Assembly: GCF_018138145.1 (NCBI RefSeq)
Contig: NZ_CP073104.1
Location: forward strand, 4,593,001-4,657,000
Source of the DNA: Pseudomonas sp. SCA2728.1_7
GTDB lineage: Bacteria; Pseudomonadota; Gammaproteobacteria; Pseudomonadales; Pseudomonadaceae
DNA: 64,000 nucleotides
Direction of reading: 5' to 3'
In this document: one piece after another, positions 48,906 through 56,670 of the stretch
Layout: each line of letters begins with the position of its first letter
Numbering within the stretch: position 1 is the first letter of the stretch
Program-made: the position numbers and the translations under genes
The notes under the pieces: generated by a model
What the model was told of the DNA's origin: nothing
Databases searched by the model: none
What the model saw: the letters and a program-made list of their open reading frames with translations, nothing else

Positions 48906-49156
48906 TGATCCTGAATAATCCTGCGATTTTCGCCGAACGCATTCGTCAGCTGCGAAAAGCCAAGGGCTACAGTCAGCTAATGCTGGCGCATAAGGCCAAA
49001 TGCAGTCGCAAAACCATCATCGATCTTGAGGCCGGTGAAAACGTCGCTTTTTATACCGTGTTCCGGGTGATTGCCGCGTTGGGCATGGCGCTTGAAATCG
49101 TCGACAACCGAATCGATCTCAAGTCGCTCGCCGATCTGGTAGAGCATGATGAATAA
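48905..49156 (+). CDS. hipB: HipB-type antitoxin/repressor (HTH), copy 1
   Basis: An 83-residue XRE-type HTH protein (FAERIRQLRKAKGYSQLMLA; KAKCSRKTIIDLEAGENVAF; VFRVIAALGMALEIVD). It neutralises HipA and represses the operon. The start is inferred as TTG 48905, preceded by AGGTGA four bases upstream. ATG 48866 lies in the -10 element of the probable promoter and cannot be translated. It overlaps hipA by a few codons. Confidence 0.82.
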   Translation: MILNNPAIFAERIRQLRKAKGYSQLMLAHKAKCSRKTIIDLEAGENVAFYTVFRVIAALGMALEIVDNRIDLKSLADLVEHDE

Positions 49157-50423
49157 GGTCAAACGACTCAACGTCATGACGCCGCAAGGCTGCGCGGGCG
49201 AGCTATCAAAAGGTTCGCAGTTCTCGTTTGCCTACCAGACGGCAGAAGCGTCTCGGGAAGTCTCGTTGGTCATGCCCTATGACCCGACGCCCGCAGTGAG
49301 CAATGTACTGCACCCAATATTTGATATGAATGTGCCCGAAGGTTTTCTGGCCGATCAGATCAAGCGCCGGATGGCCAAGCATATGCAGGTCGATGAAATG
49401 CGCCTGCTATCGGTCATTGGCGGTAATCAGATTGGGCGCCTTACTTATGAAAACCCGACTGAGCCCTCTACCGCTGTGCGCGCACAGGTCGGTCTGCACG
49501 ACATTCTGTCTGCCGACGCCTCTCAGGGTGTTTTCAACTTTCTGGTTGAAACCTACTTCGAGTCGGGTATTTCCGGAGTGCAGCCCAAGGTACTGGTGCC
49601 TGACCTGGACAAACTCACCGGTAGCCGAAAAACAATGCTCAGCTCCGATCTTATCGTCAAATCAGGAGCCGAGGAGTATGAGCACTTGGCCCAGAACGAG
49701 TTTCTGTGTCTGGAGGCGGCGAGGCTGGCAGGATTGGAAACGCCACCGTTCTGGCTTTCCGAGAGCGGTGAGCTATTTGTCATGGAGCGGTTTGACCTAA
49801 CGTCGTCCGGCCGTCTCGGTTTCGAAGACATGGCGGTACTGTTGGGTCTTAACAAAGATCCTCACGACAATTACAAGTATTCGCAGAGCTATGAAACCCT
49901 CGCGGCTGTCATCCGCCAGGTATGTCGCCATGCCGATCCGATTCGGGAGCTGGAGCGATACTTTTCGTCAGTCTGCCTTTCGGTGATGGTGCGCAATGGC
50001 GATGCACATTTGAAGAACTTCGGCGTGATATACACGCAGCCCGCGGCTCCAGAAACCGTGCAGTTGGCCCCGATTTACGATGTTACGACCACCACGGTCT
50101 ATGAAAACTACAACCCGAAGTCCGGGCGGTCACTGGTTGACCGTACCCTGGCAATCAAAATGAATAAAACCAAAGACTACCCGGATCGCCAGCAACTGAT
50201 TGAGTTCGGTCGCAAACACTGCGCGGTGGATAGGCCGGCATTGATCATCGACCGGATAGCTGAGGCAATGAGCCAGGCACTGGCTGCCCATCGGTCCCGA
50301 GTGGATGCTGAATTGTTTGTGGGGATGCAACGCGAATGGGATGTCGGACGTACAGTCGCCTTGAATGACTCGGTTGGGTCGGGATTGAAGCGTAAGCCTG
50401 TATTGGGAGATAGCAACGTTTAG
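49146..50423 (+). CDS. hipA: HipA-type serine/threonine kinase toxin
   Basis: A 425-residue HipA family kinase. The N-subdomain 1 is at the front, with LHPIFDMNVPEGFLADQIKR. The glycine-rich segment is GISGVQPKVLV. The catalytic loop VRNGDAHLKNFGVIY (Asn283, Asp285, His287) and metal-binding PIYDVTTTTVYE are intact, so it should be active. HipA toxins phosphorylate tRNA synthetases and cause growth arrest and persistence. ATG 49146 or 49149 overlaps the hipB stop, so translation is coupled. It converges on the truncated second hipA seven bases away. Confidence 0.87.
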   Translation: MMNKVKRLNVMTPQGCAGELSKGSQFSFAYQTAEASREVSLVMPYDPTPAVSNVLHPIFDMNVPEGFLADQIKRRMAKHMQVDEMRLLSVIGGNQIGRLTYENPTEPSTAVRAQVGLHDILSADASQGVFNFLVETYFESGISGVQPKVLVPDLDKLTGSRKTMLSSDLIVKSGAEEYEHLAQNEFLCLEAARLAGLETPPFWLSESGELFVMERFDLTSSGRLGFEDMAVLLGLNKDPHDNYKYSQSYETLAAVIRQVCRHADPIRELERYFSSVCLSVMVRNGDAHLKNFGVIYTQPAAPETVQLAPIYDVTTTTVYENYNPKSGRSLVDRTLAIKMNKTKDYPDRQQLIEFGRKHCAVDRPALIIDRIAEAMSQALAAHRSRVDAELFVGMQREWDVGRTVALNDSVGSGLKRKPVLGDSNV

Positions 50424-50429
50424 CTACCT

Positions 50430-50645
50430 TTAGCGCTTATTGCTATTCAGGAACCCGCCGCGAGGCTGAAATACAGGGTGCAACTCACGCCGACGAAATT
50501 CGTCATGTCGCACAGGCATCGAGAGGCTGATCGCCATTGGTGGCGATGCATCTTCGTGATAACGGAAAGTGAAATCCTCGGCATCGCTGAACAGTCTGCC
50601 GCTATTACCTTCATGGGTACTGACTTGAAGAGAGGACATTTTCAT
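50430..50645 (-). pseudogene. Truncated hipA, copy 2 (N-terminal 71 codons)
   Basis: The frame begins MKMSSLQVSTHEGNSGRLFS and reads FRYHEDASPPMAISLSMPVR, then RRELHPVF. This aligns with the beginning of the intact HipA (FAYQTAEASREVSLVMPY; LHPIFDMNVPEG). After HPVF the expected MNVPEG continuation is lost, and Q-PRGGFLNSNKR then stop follows. The kinase domain is absent. Its ATG overlaps the stop of hipB copy 2 (ATGA). The break coincides with a partial copy of the fba-type terminator stem at 50452-50466. Confidence 0.75.
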
Positions 50646-50893
50646 TCGAATAAATCTCCAAGCTCTTCAAGGGTTGGCATCGTTGCTGGAACCACCGAGA
50701 GTTCGCAGTCCAAAGCAGCCAAAACGCGCGCGTAAGCGATCATGCCGACAGAAAGGGTGCCTTTCTCTACCGCGATGACTTTGTATCGTGTCAGTCCCGC
50801 CAGATCGGCAAGCTGCGCCTGCGTCAGGCCACGATTTATACGTTTTTCACGTAATTGAATGCCGAGACGGGTAATTAAAAGAGAGTAATCCAT
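50642..50893 (-). CDS. HipB-type HTH antitoxin/repressor, copy 2 (partner truncated)
   Basis: An 83-residue XRE-family HTH protein (GIQLREKRINRGLTQAQLAD; LAGLTRYKVIAVEKGTLSVG; ARVLAALDCELSVVP). It is similar in plan to HipB copy 1 but different in sequence, so it belongs to another HipBA lineage. Its hipA partner is truncated, so only the DNA-binding part should work. ATG 50893 falls inside an operator-like repeat and has no visible Shine-Dalgarno, so it may be leaderless. Confidence 0.8.
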   Translation of the reverse strand: MDYSLLITRLGIQLREKRINRGLTQAQLADLAGLTRYKVIAVEKGTLSVGMIAYARVLAALDCELSVVPATMPTLEELGDLFE

Positions 50894-50943
50894 GTTGCGT
50901 TACCGGCACATTTTGATGTCGATGTTGCGTATGCGGAACATTT
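50892..50943. promoter_or_regulatory. Two tandem 22-bp operator-like repeats at the hipB2 start
   Basis: ATGTTGCGTTACCGGCACAT at 50892 and ATGTTGCGTATGCGGAACAT at 50922 are direct copies 30 bp apart (about three helical turns). Each is itself an imperfect palindrome (TGTT...AACA). The minus-strand start codon of hipB2 is the edge of the first copy. Confidence 0.7.
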
Positions 50944-50961
50944 AGTCCATTTGGCTTAAGA

Positions 50962-50991
50962 AACCCGCCATGAGGCGGGTTTTTTTGTGGG
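50962..50991. terminator. Bidirectional terminator downstream of DUF6124 copy B
   Basis: ACCCGCC pairs with GGCGGGT across ATGA, with TTTTTTT on the plus strand and TTTCTT on the minus strand. The sequence, including the GTGGG tail and TAAGA upstream, matches the fba terminator at 48771-48803. Confidence 0.85.
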
Positions 50992-50994
50992 CGG

Positions 50995-51357
50995 TTATTC
51001 CTTTAGTTCGACATGATCCAGTGCCTGATTCACCGCCAGTTCACCGAGCATGACGACCTGCGCAATTCCCAGCGCAGTCTTGCGGTGTGAGGTGTCGAGC
51101 ATGGCGGCGAAGTTGTTGAGCATTTCGCTGGCTGAACCCAGGGTTTCGCTGGCGTTGGCCAGCAGGGATTCGGTGTTGTACTTCGGGTTGGCGAGGTACA
51201 TGGGTTCGGGTTTATGCGTGCAGGCCATGATGAAGGCGGAGGGTTTGAGGTAATGGTCGAGGGCGCGCTCGGCAGCGTCGTTGAGTTTTTTGGAATCGAG
51301 GGAATCGTAAGGGGATGCGGGATCTGTTTCTGGCGGGTGCGGCGTTGATTTGATCAT
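50995..51357 (-). CDS. DUF6124-family small protein, copy B
   Basis: A 120-residue paralog of the protein at 6936-7301, sharing MIK-TP-PP-DPASPYDS, then DSKKLNDAAERALDHYL, NTESLLANASETLGSASEML and GIAQVVMLGELAVNQALDH. The central segment between these blocks varies. No signal peptide or membrane segment was seen. ATG 51357 is preceded by GGAG seven bases upstream, in the 3' arm of a hairpin. It carries the same kind of long leader as copy A and is separated from the hip genes by the terminator. Confidence 0.8.
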   Translation of the reverse strand: MIKSTPHPPETDPASPYDSLDSKKLNDAAERALDHYLKPSAFIMACTHKPEPMYLANPKYNTESLLANASETLGSASEMLNNFAAMLDTSHRKTALGIAQVVMLGELAVNQALDHVELKE

Positions 51358-51682
51358 GTTTCGTCTCCGGTAAATGGAGCCGACACCGGATCGCTACTAA
51401 ACGAAGGGGTGGCAGCTGAACGCAGGTTAGTAGACCGGGGAGACGCGACCGGCGCACCCGAAGGCGCCCTGCGAACAGCTACCATCAAGCGCGGGTTATG
51501 CCCGACTGAATGGTGCCAATGCGCATCGCGTAACCACGGGCTACTAAACCCGATCACTGGAAATCAGTGACGCGAATCAAGTTACCGATGGCCCGCCAGG
51601 CGCACAAGCCGGCGGATTCTGGCGTACCCGTAGGCAACGACGCAAGCTGTTGTAGGCACCCGGAAGTAACTGCTGACAGATC
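51358..51682 (-). ncRNA. Conserved structured leader of DUF6124 gene, copy B (putative cis-regulatory RNA)
   Basis: This minus-strand leader is homologous to 6600-6935. In transcript order, GAATCCGCCGGCTTGTGCGCC is followed by TCACTGATTTCCAGTGATCG, TTTAGTAG (51548-51541), a UUCG hairpin with G-C/U changes, CTACTAA (51433-51427), AACCTGCGTTCAGCTGCCAC, and TTAGTAG (51400-51394). TCCGGT (51390-51385) pairs with ACCGGA (51371-51366), covering most of the Shine-Dalgarno GGAG. Relative to copy A the three complementary elements all carry T/A where copy A has C/G. Confidence 0.65.
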
Positions 51683-51698
51683 TAAACAGCGCTGTTTA
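51683..51698. promoter_or_regulatory. Perfect 16-bp palindrome before the copy B leader
   Basis: TAAACAGC and GCTGTTTA meet with no spacer, at the far (5') end of the copy B leader, next to a REPIN. Copy A keeps only a TGTTTAAAG half. It may be an operator. Confidence 0.5.
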
Positions 51699-51700
51699 AA

Positions 51701-51792
51701 GGTAGGAGCTGCCGAAGGCTGCGATCTTTTGATTTTGTCTTTTTAGAATCAAAAACAAGATCAAAAGATCGCAGCCTTCGGCAGCTCCTACC
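51701..51792. repeat. REPIN, type 3 (long A/T spacer)
   Basis: GGTAGGAGCTGCCGAAGGCT and its inverted copy surround a spacer of AAATCAAAA/TTTTGATTT symmetry. It lies between the PL7 gene and the copy B leader. Confidence 0.92.
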
Positions 51793-51804
51793 GTCGGGAT
51801 TGGG

Positions 51805-52473
51805 TTATTTGTCGTGATCGATGTCGAGTTTGGAGAAGGTCACTTGGCCACCCTCGCTGGTGTACCCGGTGTTGTCCTGCACATAAACCCCAGCCTTGAA
51901 ATACAGCGGCTTGTTGCGCCACGTCGCGCTGATCTGTGAATCCCACTGATAACCCGCCGCGCTCACGCCCAATGCACCGCCAGGGCTCAGGTGAATAAGG
52001 TAGTTGAATTCGCGATCCAGTTTGATCCCGGTCGCCAGGGTGATAACCCGGCTCTCATCCTCGTCCGGGTGCATGCGCACCTTGATCACCAGGTTGCCGG
52101 TTTCAGTTTTGGTCTTGTACTGATATTCAAGTTTGACCATCGGCTTCTGGCTTTCGTAGGCGTGAATCTGGCCAATGACGATCTTGCCGGAGCTAGGGAC
52201 TTTGTTCACCGTGACGGTCGCGCGCAACGAATTGTCGGCGTCCGGGTAATACCAATTGCGCAGCGTGCCGTTGCTGTAGGTCTCGCGCAGTTCAGTGCGC
52301 GGATAAATGGCGTTTTCGGTTTTTGACCCGGTAACCGGTGACCAGAAGAACAAGGTGCCGGTGTCGGAATGGAAGTACTGATCTTTGAAGCCGTTCACCA
52401 GTTTGGAGGTTTCGACGGTGTATGGCGGGCTGCCAACGGGAACGCTGAGGTTCCAGGTTGCGAGATCGATCAT
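51805..52473 (-). CDS. Polysaccharide lyase family 7 (alginate lyase-like)
   Basis: A 222-residue beta-jelly-roll lyase. All three family 7 active-site motifs are present: RTELRE (about 60), GQIHA (about 97) and YFKAGVYVQ (about 190), with the expected Q, H and Y residues. This predicts beta-elimination of alginate or a related uronate polymer. No signal peptide is visible, so the enzyme would be cytoplasmic or leave by another route. ATG 52473 follows GGAAG by eight bases; the TTG at 52491 has no such site. Confidence 0.88.
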   Translation of the reverse strand: MIDLATWNLSVPVGSPPYTVETSKLVNGFKDQYFHSDTGTLFFWSPVTGSKTENAIYPRTELRETYSNGTLRNWYYPDADNSLRATVTVNKVPSSGKIVIGQIHAYESQKPMVKLEYQYKTKTETGNLVIKVRMHPDEDESRVITLATGIKLDREFNYLIHLSPGGALGVSAAGYQWDSQISATWRNKPLYFKAGVYVQDNTGYTSEGGQVTFSKLDIDHDK

Positions 52474-52794
52474 GTCGGTTCTTCCACTCAAGTTTCACTG
52501 CACGCACGTGCCAGAAGCTCTAGCCCGCACGTTTTGGGGCGGCCTTTATAAGCGTAGAGGGATTTTTTGTTAATGCCCGTTTGGCAGATGATTGACGTCA
52601 ACATCCTGTCGAAATGCCATCTCTGCCGGTTTCCGGGGGCTTCAGCGGTGACCGTTAGTCGGCAAATTCACGCTTTGGTTAAATGATGGCCTGATGACAG
52701 CTTCTGCTTTCTTGGATCCAGTACTAGAGTGAAGCCTCAGTATGTGTGCGGTTTTTACCGGAAACCGACCGAAAGTCCCGACAAGAGAAGCAGC
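52474..52794. promoter_or_regulatory. 321-bp divergent region between PL7 and the REC-GGDEF-EAL gene
   Basis: No gene or repeat is seen. TTTATAAGCG (about 52543) gives a possible minus-strand -10 for the lyase gene, but no partner -35 was convincing. A weak GTG start for the plus gene at 52729 is rejected below. Confidence 0.3.
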
Positions 52795-54918
52795 ATGGAA
52801 TGCGCGCAACCCCCGCCAGGTGAAGGCAGCTCTGTCCTTTTGATCGTTGATGATTACCCTGAAAATCTGATCAGCATGCGCGCGTTGCTGCAGCGTCAGG
52901 ATTGGCACGTCCTCACCGCAGCCTCCGGCTTCGAAGCGCTCAATATTTTGCTCTCGCATGACGTCGACCTAGTGCTGCTGGATGTGCAGATGCCGGGCAT
53001 GGACGGCTTTGAAGTGGCGCGGTTGATGCGTGGCAGCCAACGCACGCGCCTGACGCCGATCATCTTTCTGACCGCCAACGAGCAATCCCAGGACGCCGTG
53101 ATCAAGGGCTATGCCAGTGGCGCGGTGGATTACCTGTTCAAACCGTTCGACCCGCAGATCCTCAAGCCCAAGGTGCAGGCGTTGCTGGAACACCAGCGCA
53201 ATCGCCGCGCATTGCAGCGCCTGAGTCATGACCTGGAAGTGGCGCGCGCCTTCAATGCCTCGGTGCTGGATAACGCCGCCGAGGGGATATTGGTAGTGGG
53301 CGAGGACGGTTTGATCCGCTTTGCCAATCCGGCGATTTCGCGGTTGCTGAATGCGCCGGTGAAGGAGCTCGAAGGTAAGGAGTTTCTCGATTTTCTACAG
53401 AAGCCGCACATTCCGCTGTGGGCCGATTCCGAGTTTTATGCCGGCTACAAACGTGGCGAGACGCTAAGGCTGCACGATGCCTTGCTGCGTACCGCGCCCG
53501 GCCAGCAGGTGCCGGTGGCGCTGTCCTGTGCGGCGTTGCCTGCTGAGCAACACGCGATGGTGGTGACTGTGCTGGACATGTCGGTGGTGCGCCACTTGCA
53601 CCAGCAACTGGAATTTCAAGCGGTGACCGATCCACTGACCGGGTTGCTTAACCGGCGCGGCTTTTACCAGACTGTTGAAAACCTGCTGTTGCGTGGTGAG
53701 CGCAGCGACAGCAGTTGGGTCTTGCTGTATCTGGACCTTGATGGCTTCAAACGGGTCAACGATTCACTCGGTCACGATGCCGGCGATCGTGTACTGCGCT
53801 GGGTCTCCGAGCAGTTAAAAGCCTGCCTGCGACCGTTCGATATTCTCGCGCGCATGGGCGGTGATGAATTTACCGCGCTGCTCGATCTGGAATTCCCCGA
53901 GCAAGCGGCGAAGATCGCCGAAAAGCTCATTGAGCGGGTGTCGATCTGTCAGCAGATCGAAGGGTTGGACATCGCCCTCGGCGCCAGCATCGGTATCGCC
54001 ACCTATCCGGACTGCGGCTCGAATCTCGACGGATTGCTGCGCGCCTCCGACATCGCTATGTACGAAGCCAAGCGCGCCGGGCGCCAGCAATATCGTTTCT
54101 ACGATCATGAAATGAATGGCCGGGCGCGCTCGCGGTTGATGCTCGAGGAGAGCGTGCGTGCAGCCATCGAAAACCGCGATTTCAACTTGGTGTATCAGCC
54201 GCAAGTGGCCATCGACACTGGCCAGATTCGTGGCTTCGAAGCGTTATTGCGCTGGCAGCACCCGAGCGTGGGCGATGTGCCGCCGGGGCTGTTTCTGCCG
54301 TTGCTGGAAGAGGCGCGGTTGATCAGTCGCCTCGGCAGCTGGATCTATCATCGTGGCGCCGGCCAGCGCAAAGCCTGGGAAACCCTGTTTGCCGAAGATC
54401 TGGTGCTGGGCGTGAGTTTGAGCAACACCCAGTTCAGCCTGCCGAATCTGGTCACCGAGTTGCGTCAGGTGATGGAGCGACATTCCTTGCAACCCCGGCA
54501 GCTGGAGGTCGAAGTCACTGAAGAAGCGTTGATGCAAAACCCCGACGAAACCCGTAAGCAGTTGCGTTTGCTGCGCAATCTTGGGGTGCGCGTGGCGCTG
54601 GATGACTTCGGTTCCGGGCCGTGTTCGCTGGCGCATCTGCGTGATCTGGAACTGGATACCCTGAAGCTTGATCGCCATCTCATTGCGCGATTGCCGGACT
54701 CGAAACGCGACGCCTCACTGGTCAGCACGGTGATCAGTCTGTGCAAGCAATACGGTTTGCTGGTGATCGCCGAGGGCGTTGAAACCATCGAGCAATACCA
54801 ATGGCTGCAAGCCCACGGCTGCGAGTACGTGCAAGGCTTCCTCGTGGCGCGGCCATTGATCGCCGAGGACGCTGCGAGCTTCGCCGAGCCGTTTGACTGG
54901 AGCGCGCTGCCCGTTTGA
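52795..54918 (+). CDS. REC-PAS-GGDEF-EAL cyclic-di-GMP protein
   Basis: A 707-residue cytoplasmic response regulator. Receiver: LIVDDYPENL, then LLDVQMPGMDGF (phospho-Asp63), with a K in LFKPFDP. PAS: about residues 155-265. GGDEF: RMGGDEFTALLD (about 355), catalytically complete, with an RxxD-like I-site not evident in the short view. EAL: RGFEALLRWQ (about 482) and ALDDFGSGPCSLAHLRDLEL, DTLKLDRHL. Both catalytic domains look intact, so it may make and/or degrade c-di-GMP. GTG 52729 is possible but ATG 52795 starts just before the receiver. The partner kinase is unknown. Confidence 0.88.
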   Translation: MECAQPPPGEGSSVLLIVDDYPENLISMRALLQRQDWHVLTAASGFEALNILLSHDVDLVLLDVQMPGMDGFEVARLMRGSQRTRLTPIIFLTANEQSQDAVIKGYASGAVDYLFKPFDPQILKPKVQALLEHQRNRRALQRLSHDLEVARAFNASVLDNAAEGILVVGEDGLIRFANPAISRLLNAPVKELEGKEFLDFLQKPHIPLWADSEFYAGYKRGETLRLHDALLRTAPGQQVPVALSCAALPAEQHAMVVTVLDMSVVRHLHQQLEFQAVTDPLTGLLNRRGFYQTVENLLLRGERSDSSWVLLYLDLDGFKRVNDSLGHDAGDRVLRWVSEQLKACLRPFDILARMGGDEFTALLDLEFPEQAAKIAEKLIERVSICQQIEGLDIALGASIGIATYPDCGSNLDGLLRASDIAMYEAKRAGRQQYRFYDHEMNGRARSRLMLEESVRAAIENRDFNLVYQPQVAIDTGQIRGFEALLRWQHPSVGDVPPGLFLPLLEEARLISRLGSWIYHRGAGQRKAWETLFAEDLVLGVSLSNTQFSLPNLVTELRQVMERHSLQPRQLEVEVTEEALMQNPDETRKQLRLLRNLGVRVALDDFGSGPCSLAHLRDLELDTLKLDRHLIARLPDSKRDASLVSTVISLCKQYGLLVIAEGVETIEQYQWLQAHGCEYVQGFLVARPLIAEDAASFAEPFDWSALPV

Positions 54919-54962
54919 ATTCGCTACACTGGCGCACCTTTTTCGAACCGTGTCGCTCGTCC

Positions 54963-55457
54963 ATGACTGTGTTGAAGTACCTCCAGGCCTATCCCGCGCA
55001 ATTGCAGGATCAGGTGCGCCAACTGATCGCCGAAGGGCGTCTGGGTGAATACCTGAATCAACGCTATTCGGGGCGCCACGACGTGCAGAGCGACAAGGCC
55101 TTGTACAGCTACGCGCTGGACTTGAAGCAGGAATACCTGCGCAACGCGCCGGCCATCGACAAGGTGCTGTTCGACAACCGCCTCGACCTGACCCACCGCG
55201 CCCTCGGTCTGCACACCACGGTTTCACGGGTGCAGGGCGGCAAGCTCAAGGCCAAGAAAGAGATTCGTATCGCCTCGTTGTTCAAGGACGCCGCGCCGGA
55301 CTTTCTGAAAATGATCGTGGTGCATGAACTGGCGCACTTCAAGGAGTCGGATCACAACAAGGCGTTCTATAAATTGTGCGAGCACATGCTGCCGGGGTAT
55401 CACCAGGTCGAGTTTGATCTGCGCGTGTACCTGACATGGCGGGATATGCAGGCTTAA
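54963..55457 (+). CDS. YgjP-like metallopeptidase (zinc HExxH protein)
   Basis: A 164-residue protein of the YgjP/WLM metallopeptidase family. The zinc motif is VVHELAHFKESDHNKAFYKL (HELAH with downstream Asp/His). The start ATG 54963 (MTVLKYLQAYPAQLQDQVRQ) is 44 bp after the c-di-GMP gene on the same strand. Substrate is unknown. A short winged-helix gene follows 24 bp later, so the pair may be co-transcribed. Confidence 0.82.
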   Translation: MTVLKYLQAYPAQLQDQVRQLIAEGRLGEYLNQRYSGRHDVQSDKALYSYALDLKQEYLRNAPAIDKVLFDNRLDLTHRALGLHTTVSRVQGGKLKAKKEIRIASLFKDAAPDFLKMIVVHELAHFKESDHNKAFYKLCEHMLPGYHQVEFDLRVYLTWRDMQA

Positions 55458-55481
55458 CAGTACGCAACCAGGAAGGTGTGG

Positions 55482-55778
55482 ATGGACGTCAGCAAGACCA
55501 AAAGCAGTTTCTACCGCCGCTTGTATGTGGCGTACCTGATCGACAGCGGTCTGGCGCCGAGTGTGCCGACGCTGACCGAAGTGACCGGCATGCCCCGGCG
55601 CACGGCGCAGGACACGATCGCGGCGTTGGCGGATCTGGATATCGTTTGTGAGTTCGAGCAGGAAGAGGGCGCACGCAACCATGCGGGGCGCTATCGGATT
55701 CGCGAGTGGGGGGCGATTGATCGCGGGTGGATCGAGCGTAATTTGCGGCAGATCAAGGCTGTGCTTGAGTATCCCTGA
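55482..55778 (+). CDS. Small winged helix-turn-helix protein
   Basis: A 98-residue protein that folds as a wHTH (SKTKSSFYRRLYVAYLIDSG; SVPTLTEVTGMPRRTAQDTI; RYRIREWGAIDRGWIERNLR). It could be a transcription regulator or a DNA-binding partner of the YgjP-like protein. ATG 55482 follows AGGAAGG five bases upstream; GTG 55476 overlaps that site. The family name is not known to me. Confidence 0.72.
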   Translation: MDVSKTKSSFYRRLYVAYLIDSGLAPSVPTLTEVTGMPRRTAQDTIAALADLDIVCEFEQEEGARNHAGRYRIREWGAIDRGWIERNLRQIKAVLEYP

Positions 55779-55782
55779 AAGC

Positions 55783-55958
55783 CCCTCACCCCAGCCCTCT
55801 CCCAGAGGGAGAGGGAGCCGATTGGAGGATATTGGAGAAGTTCGCCGACTTGAGCGAATTGCTGTGAATCCATAATCGACTCGGTTTTTCAGGTCGATGT
55901 CTGACGCAAGACGATAAGGTCAGTCCCCTCTCCCTCTGGGAGAGGGCTAGGGTGAGGG
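55783..55958. repeat. Palindromic intergenic element, copy 5
   Basis: The ends are inverted CCCTCACCCCAGCCCTCTCC copies. The middle (CCATAATCGACTCGG, AGGTCGATGTCTGACGC) is in the opposite orientation to that in copy 3. It fills the gap between the wHTH and elaA genes, which converge. Confidence 0.82.
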
Positions 55959-55962
55959 CTGT

Positions 55963-56415
55963 TCAGGCGCGACGCATCCCAATGTGTGGAATGTCATCCT
56001 CCAGATACTCCTCACCCGCCACTACAAACCCGTACCGACCGTAATACCCCTGCAAATGCGCCTGCGCTGACAGATAGATCGGCACTTGTGGCCAATGCTT
56101 CTCCGCCTGTTTCAACGCCTGCTCCATCATTTCGTGCCCCAGCCCTTTGCCGCGCCCTTGCGGTGCGGTAATCACGCGGCCGATCACCACATCACCACCC
56201 TGGGATTCCGGATCCAGCAGGCGCAGGTACGCCATCAACTGGTCATCTTCCCAACCCATCAGGTGATAGGTATCGCCTTCCAGATCCTGACCGTCGAGGT
56301 CCGGATAGGCGCATTTCTGTTCGACCACGAACACGTCCGAGCGCAGTTTCAACAGCGCGTACAGCTGCTCCTTGCCCAGATCACTGTGATGTTTGCAGAC
56401 CCATTCGATTGTCAT
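55963..56415 (-). CDS. elaA: ElaA-family GNAT acetyltransferase
   Basis: A 150-residue GNAT-fold acyltransferase. The acetyl-CoA loop reads IGRVITAPQGRGKGLGHEMM, with the family N-terminus LYALLKLRSDVFVVEQKCAY and C-terminal LSAQAHLQGYYGRYGFVVAG. ElaA substrate is unknown. It is monocistronic and convergent with the wHTH gene across the repeat element. Confidence 0.88.
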   Translation of the reverse strand: MTIEWVCKHHSDLGKEQLYALLKLRSDVFVVEQKCAYPDLDGQDLEGDTYHLMGWEDDQLMAYLRLLDPESQGGDVVIGRVITAPQGRGKGLGHEMMEQALKQAEKHWPQVPIYLSAQAHLQGYYGRYGFVVAGEEYLEDDIPHIGMRRA

Positions 56416-56670
56416 TTGCCGATTCCTTGAACGTGTCGCCCGATACTAAGCGCCTGCGGCAAAGATGTCTTGATGGCGTAAGAGTCTGTGACAAAGGTCA
56501 AAATGCCATCATTCCTTTCTCGCAGCCCCGGCGACTTTGTGTAATCTGCAGGAGAGCCCTGTGCACTGGCTGCAATGAGCTAATGTTAGGGCCTGGGTTT
56601 TGCCGGTAAGGGGCCTTGGGGTTTTGACTGAAAACATGCTGGGCAACTCGCCCGCTAAGGATTTTCAAGC

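Noticed and set aside
52729..52794. GTG start 22 codons upstream for the REC-GGDEF-EAL gene
   Set aside because: The added residues (KPQYVCGFYRKPTESPDK) are not part of the receiver fold and no ribosome-binding site precedes them.
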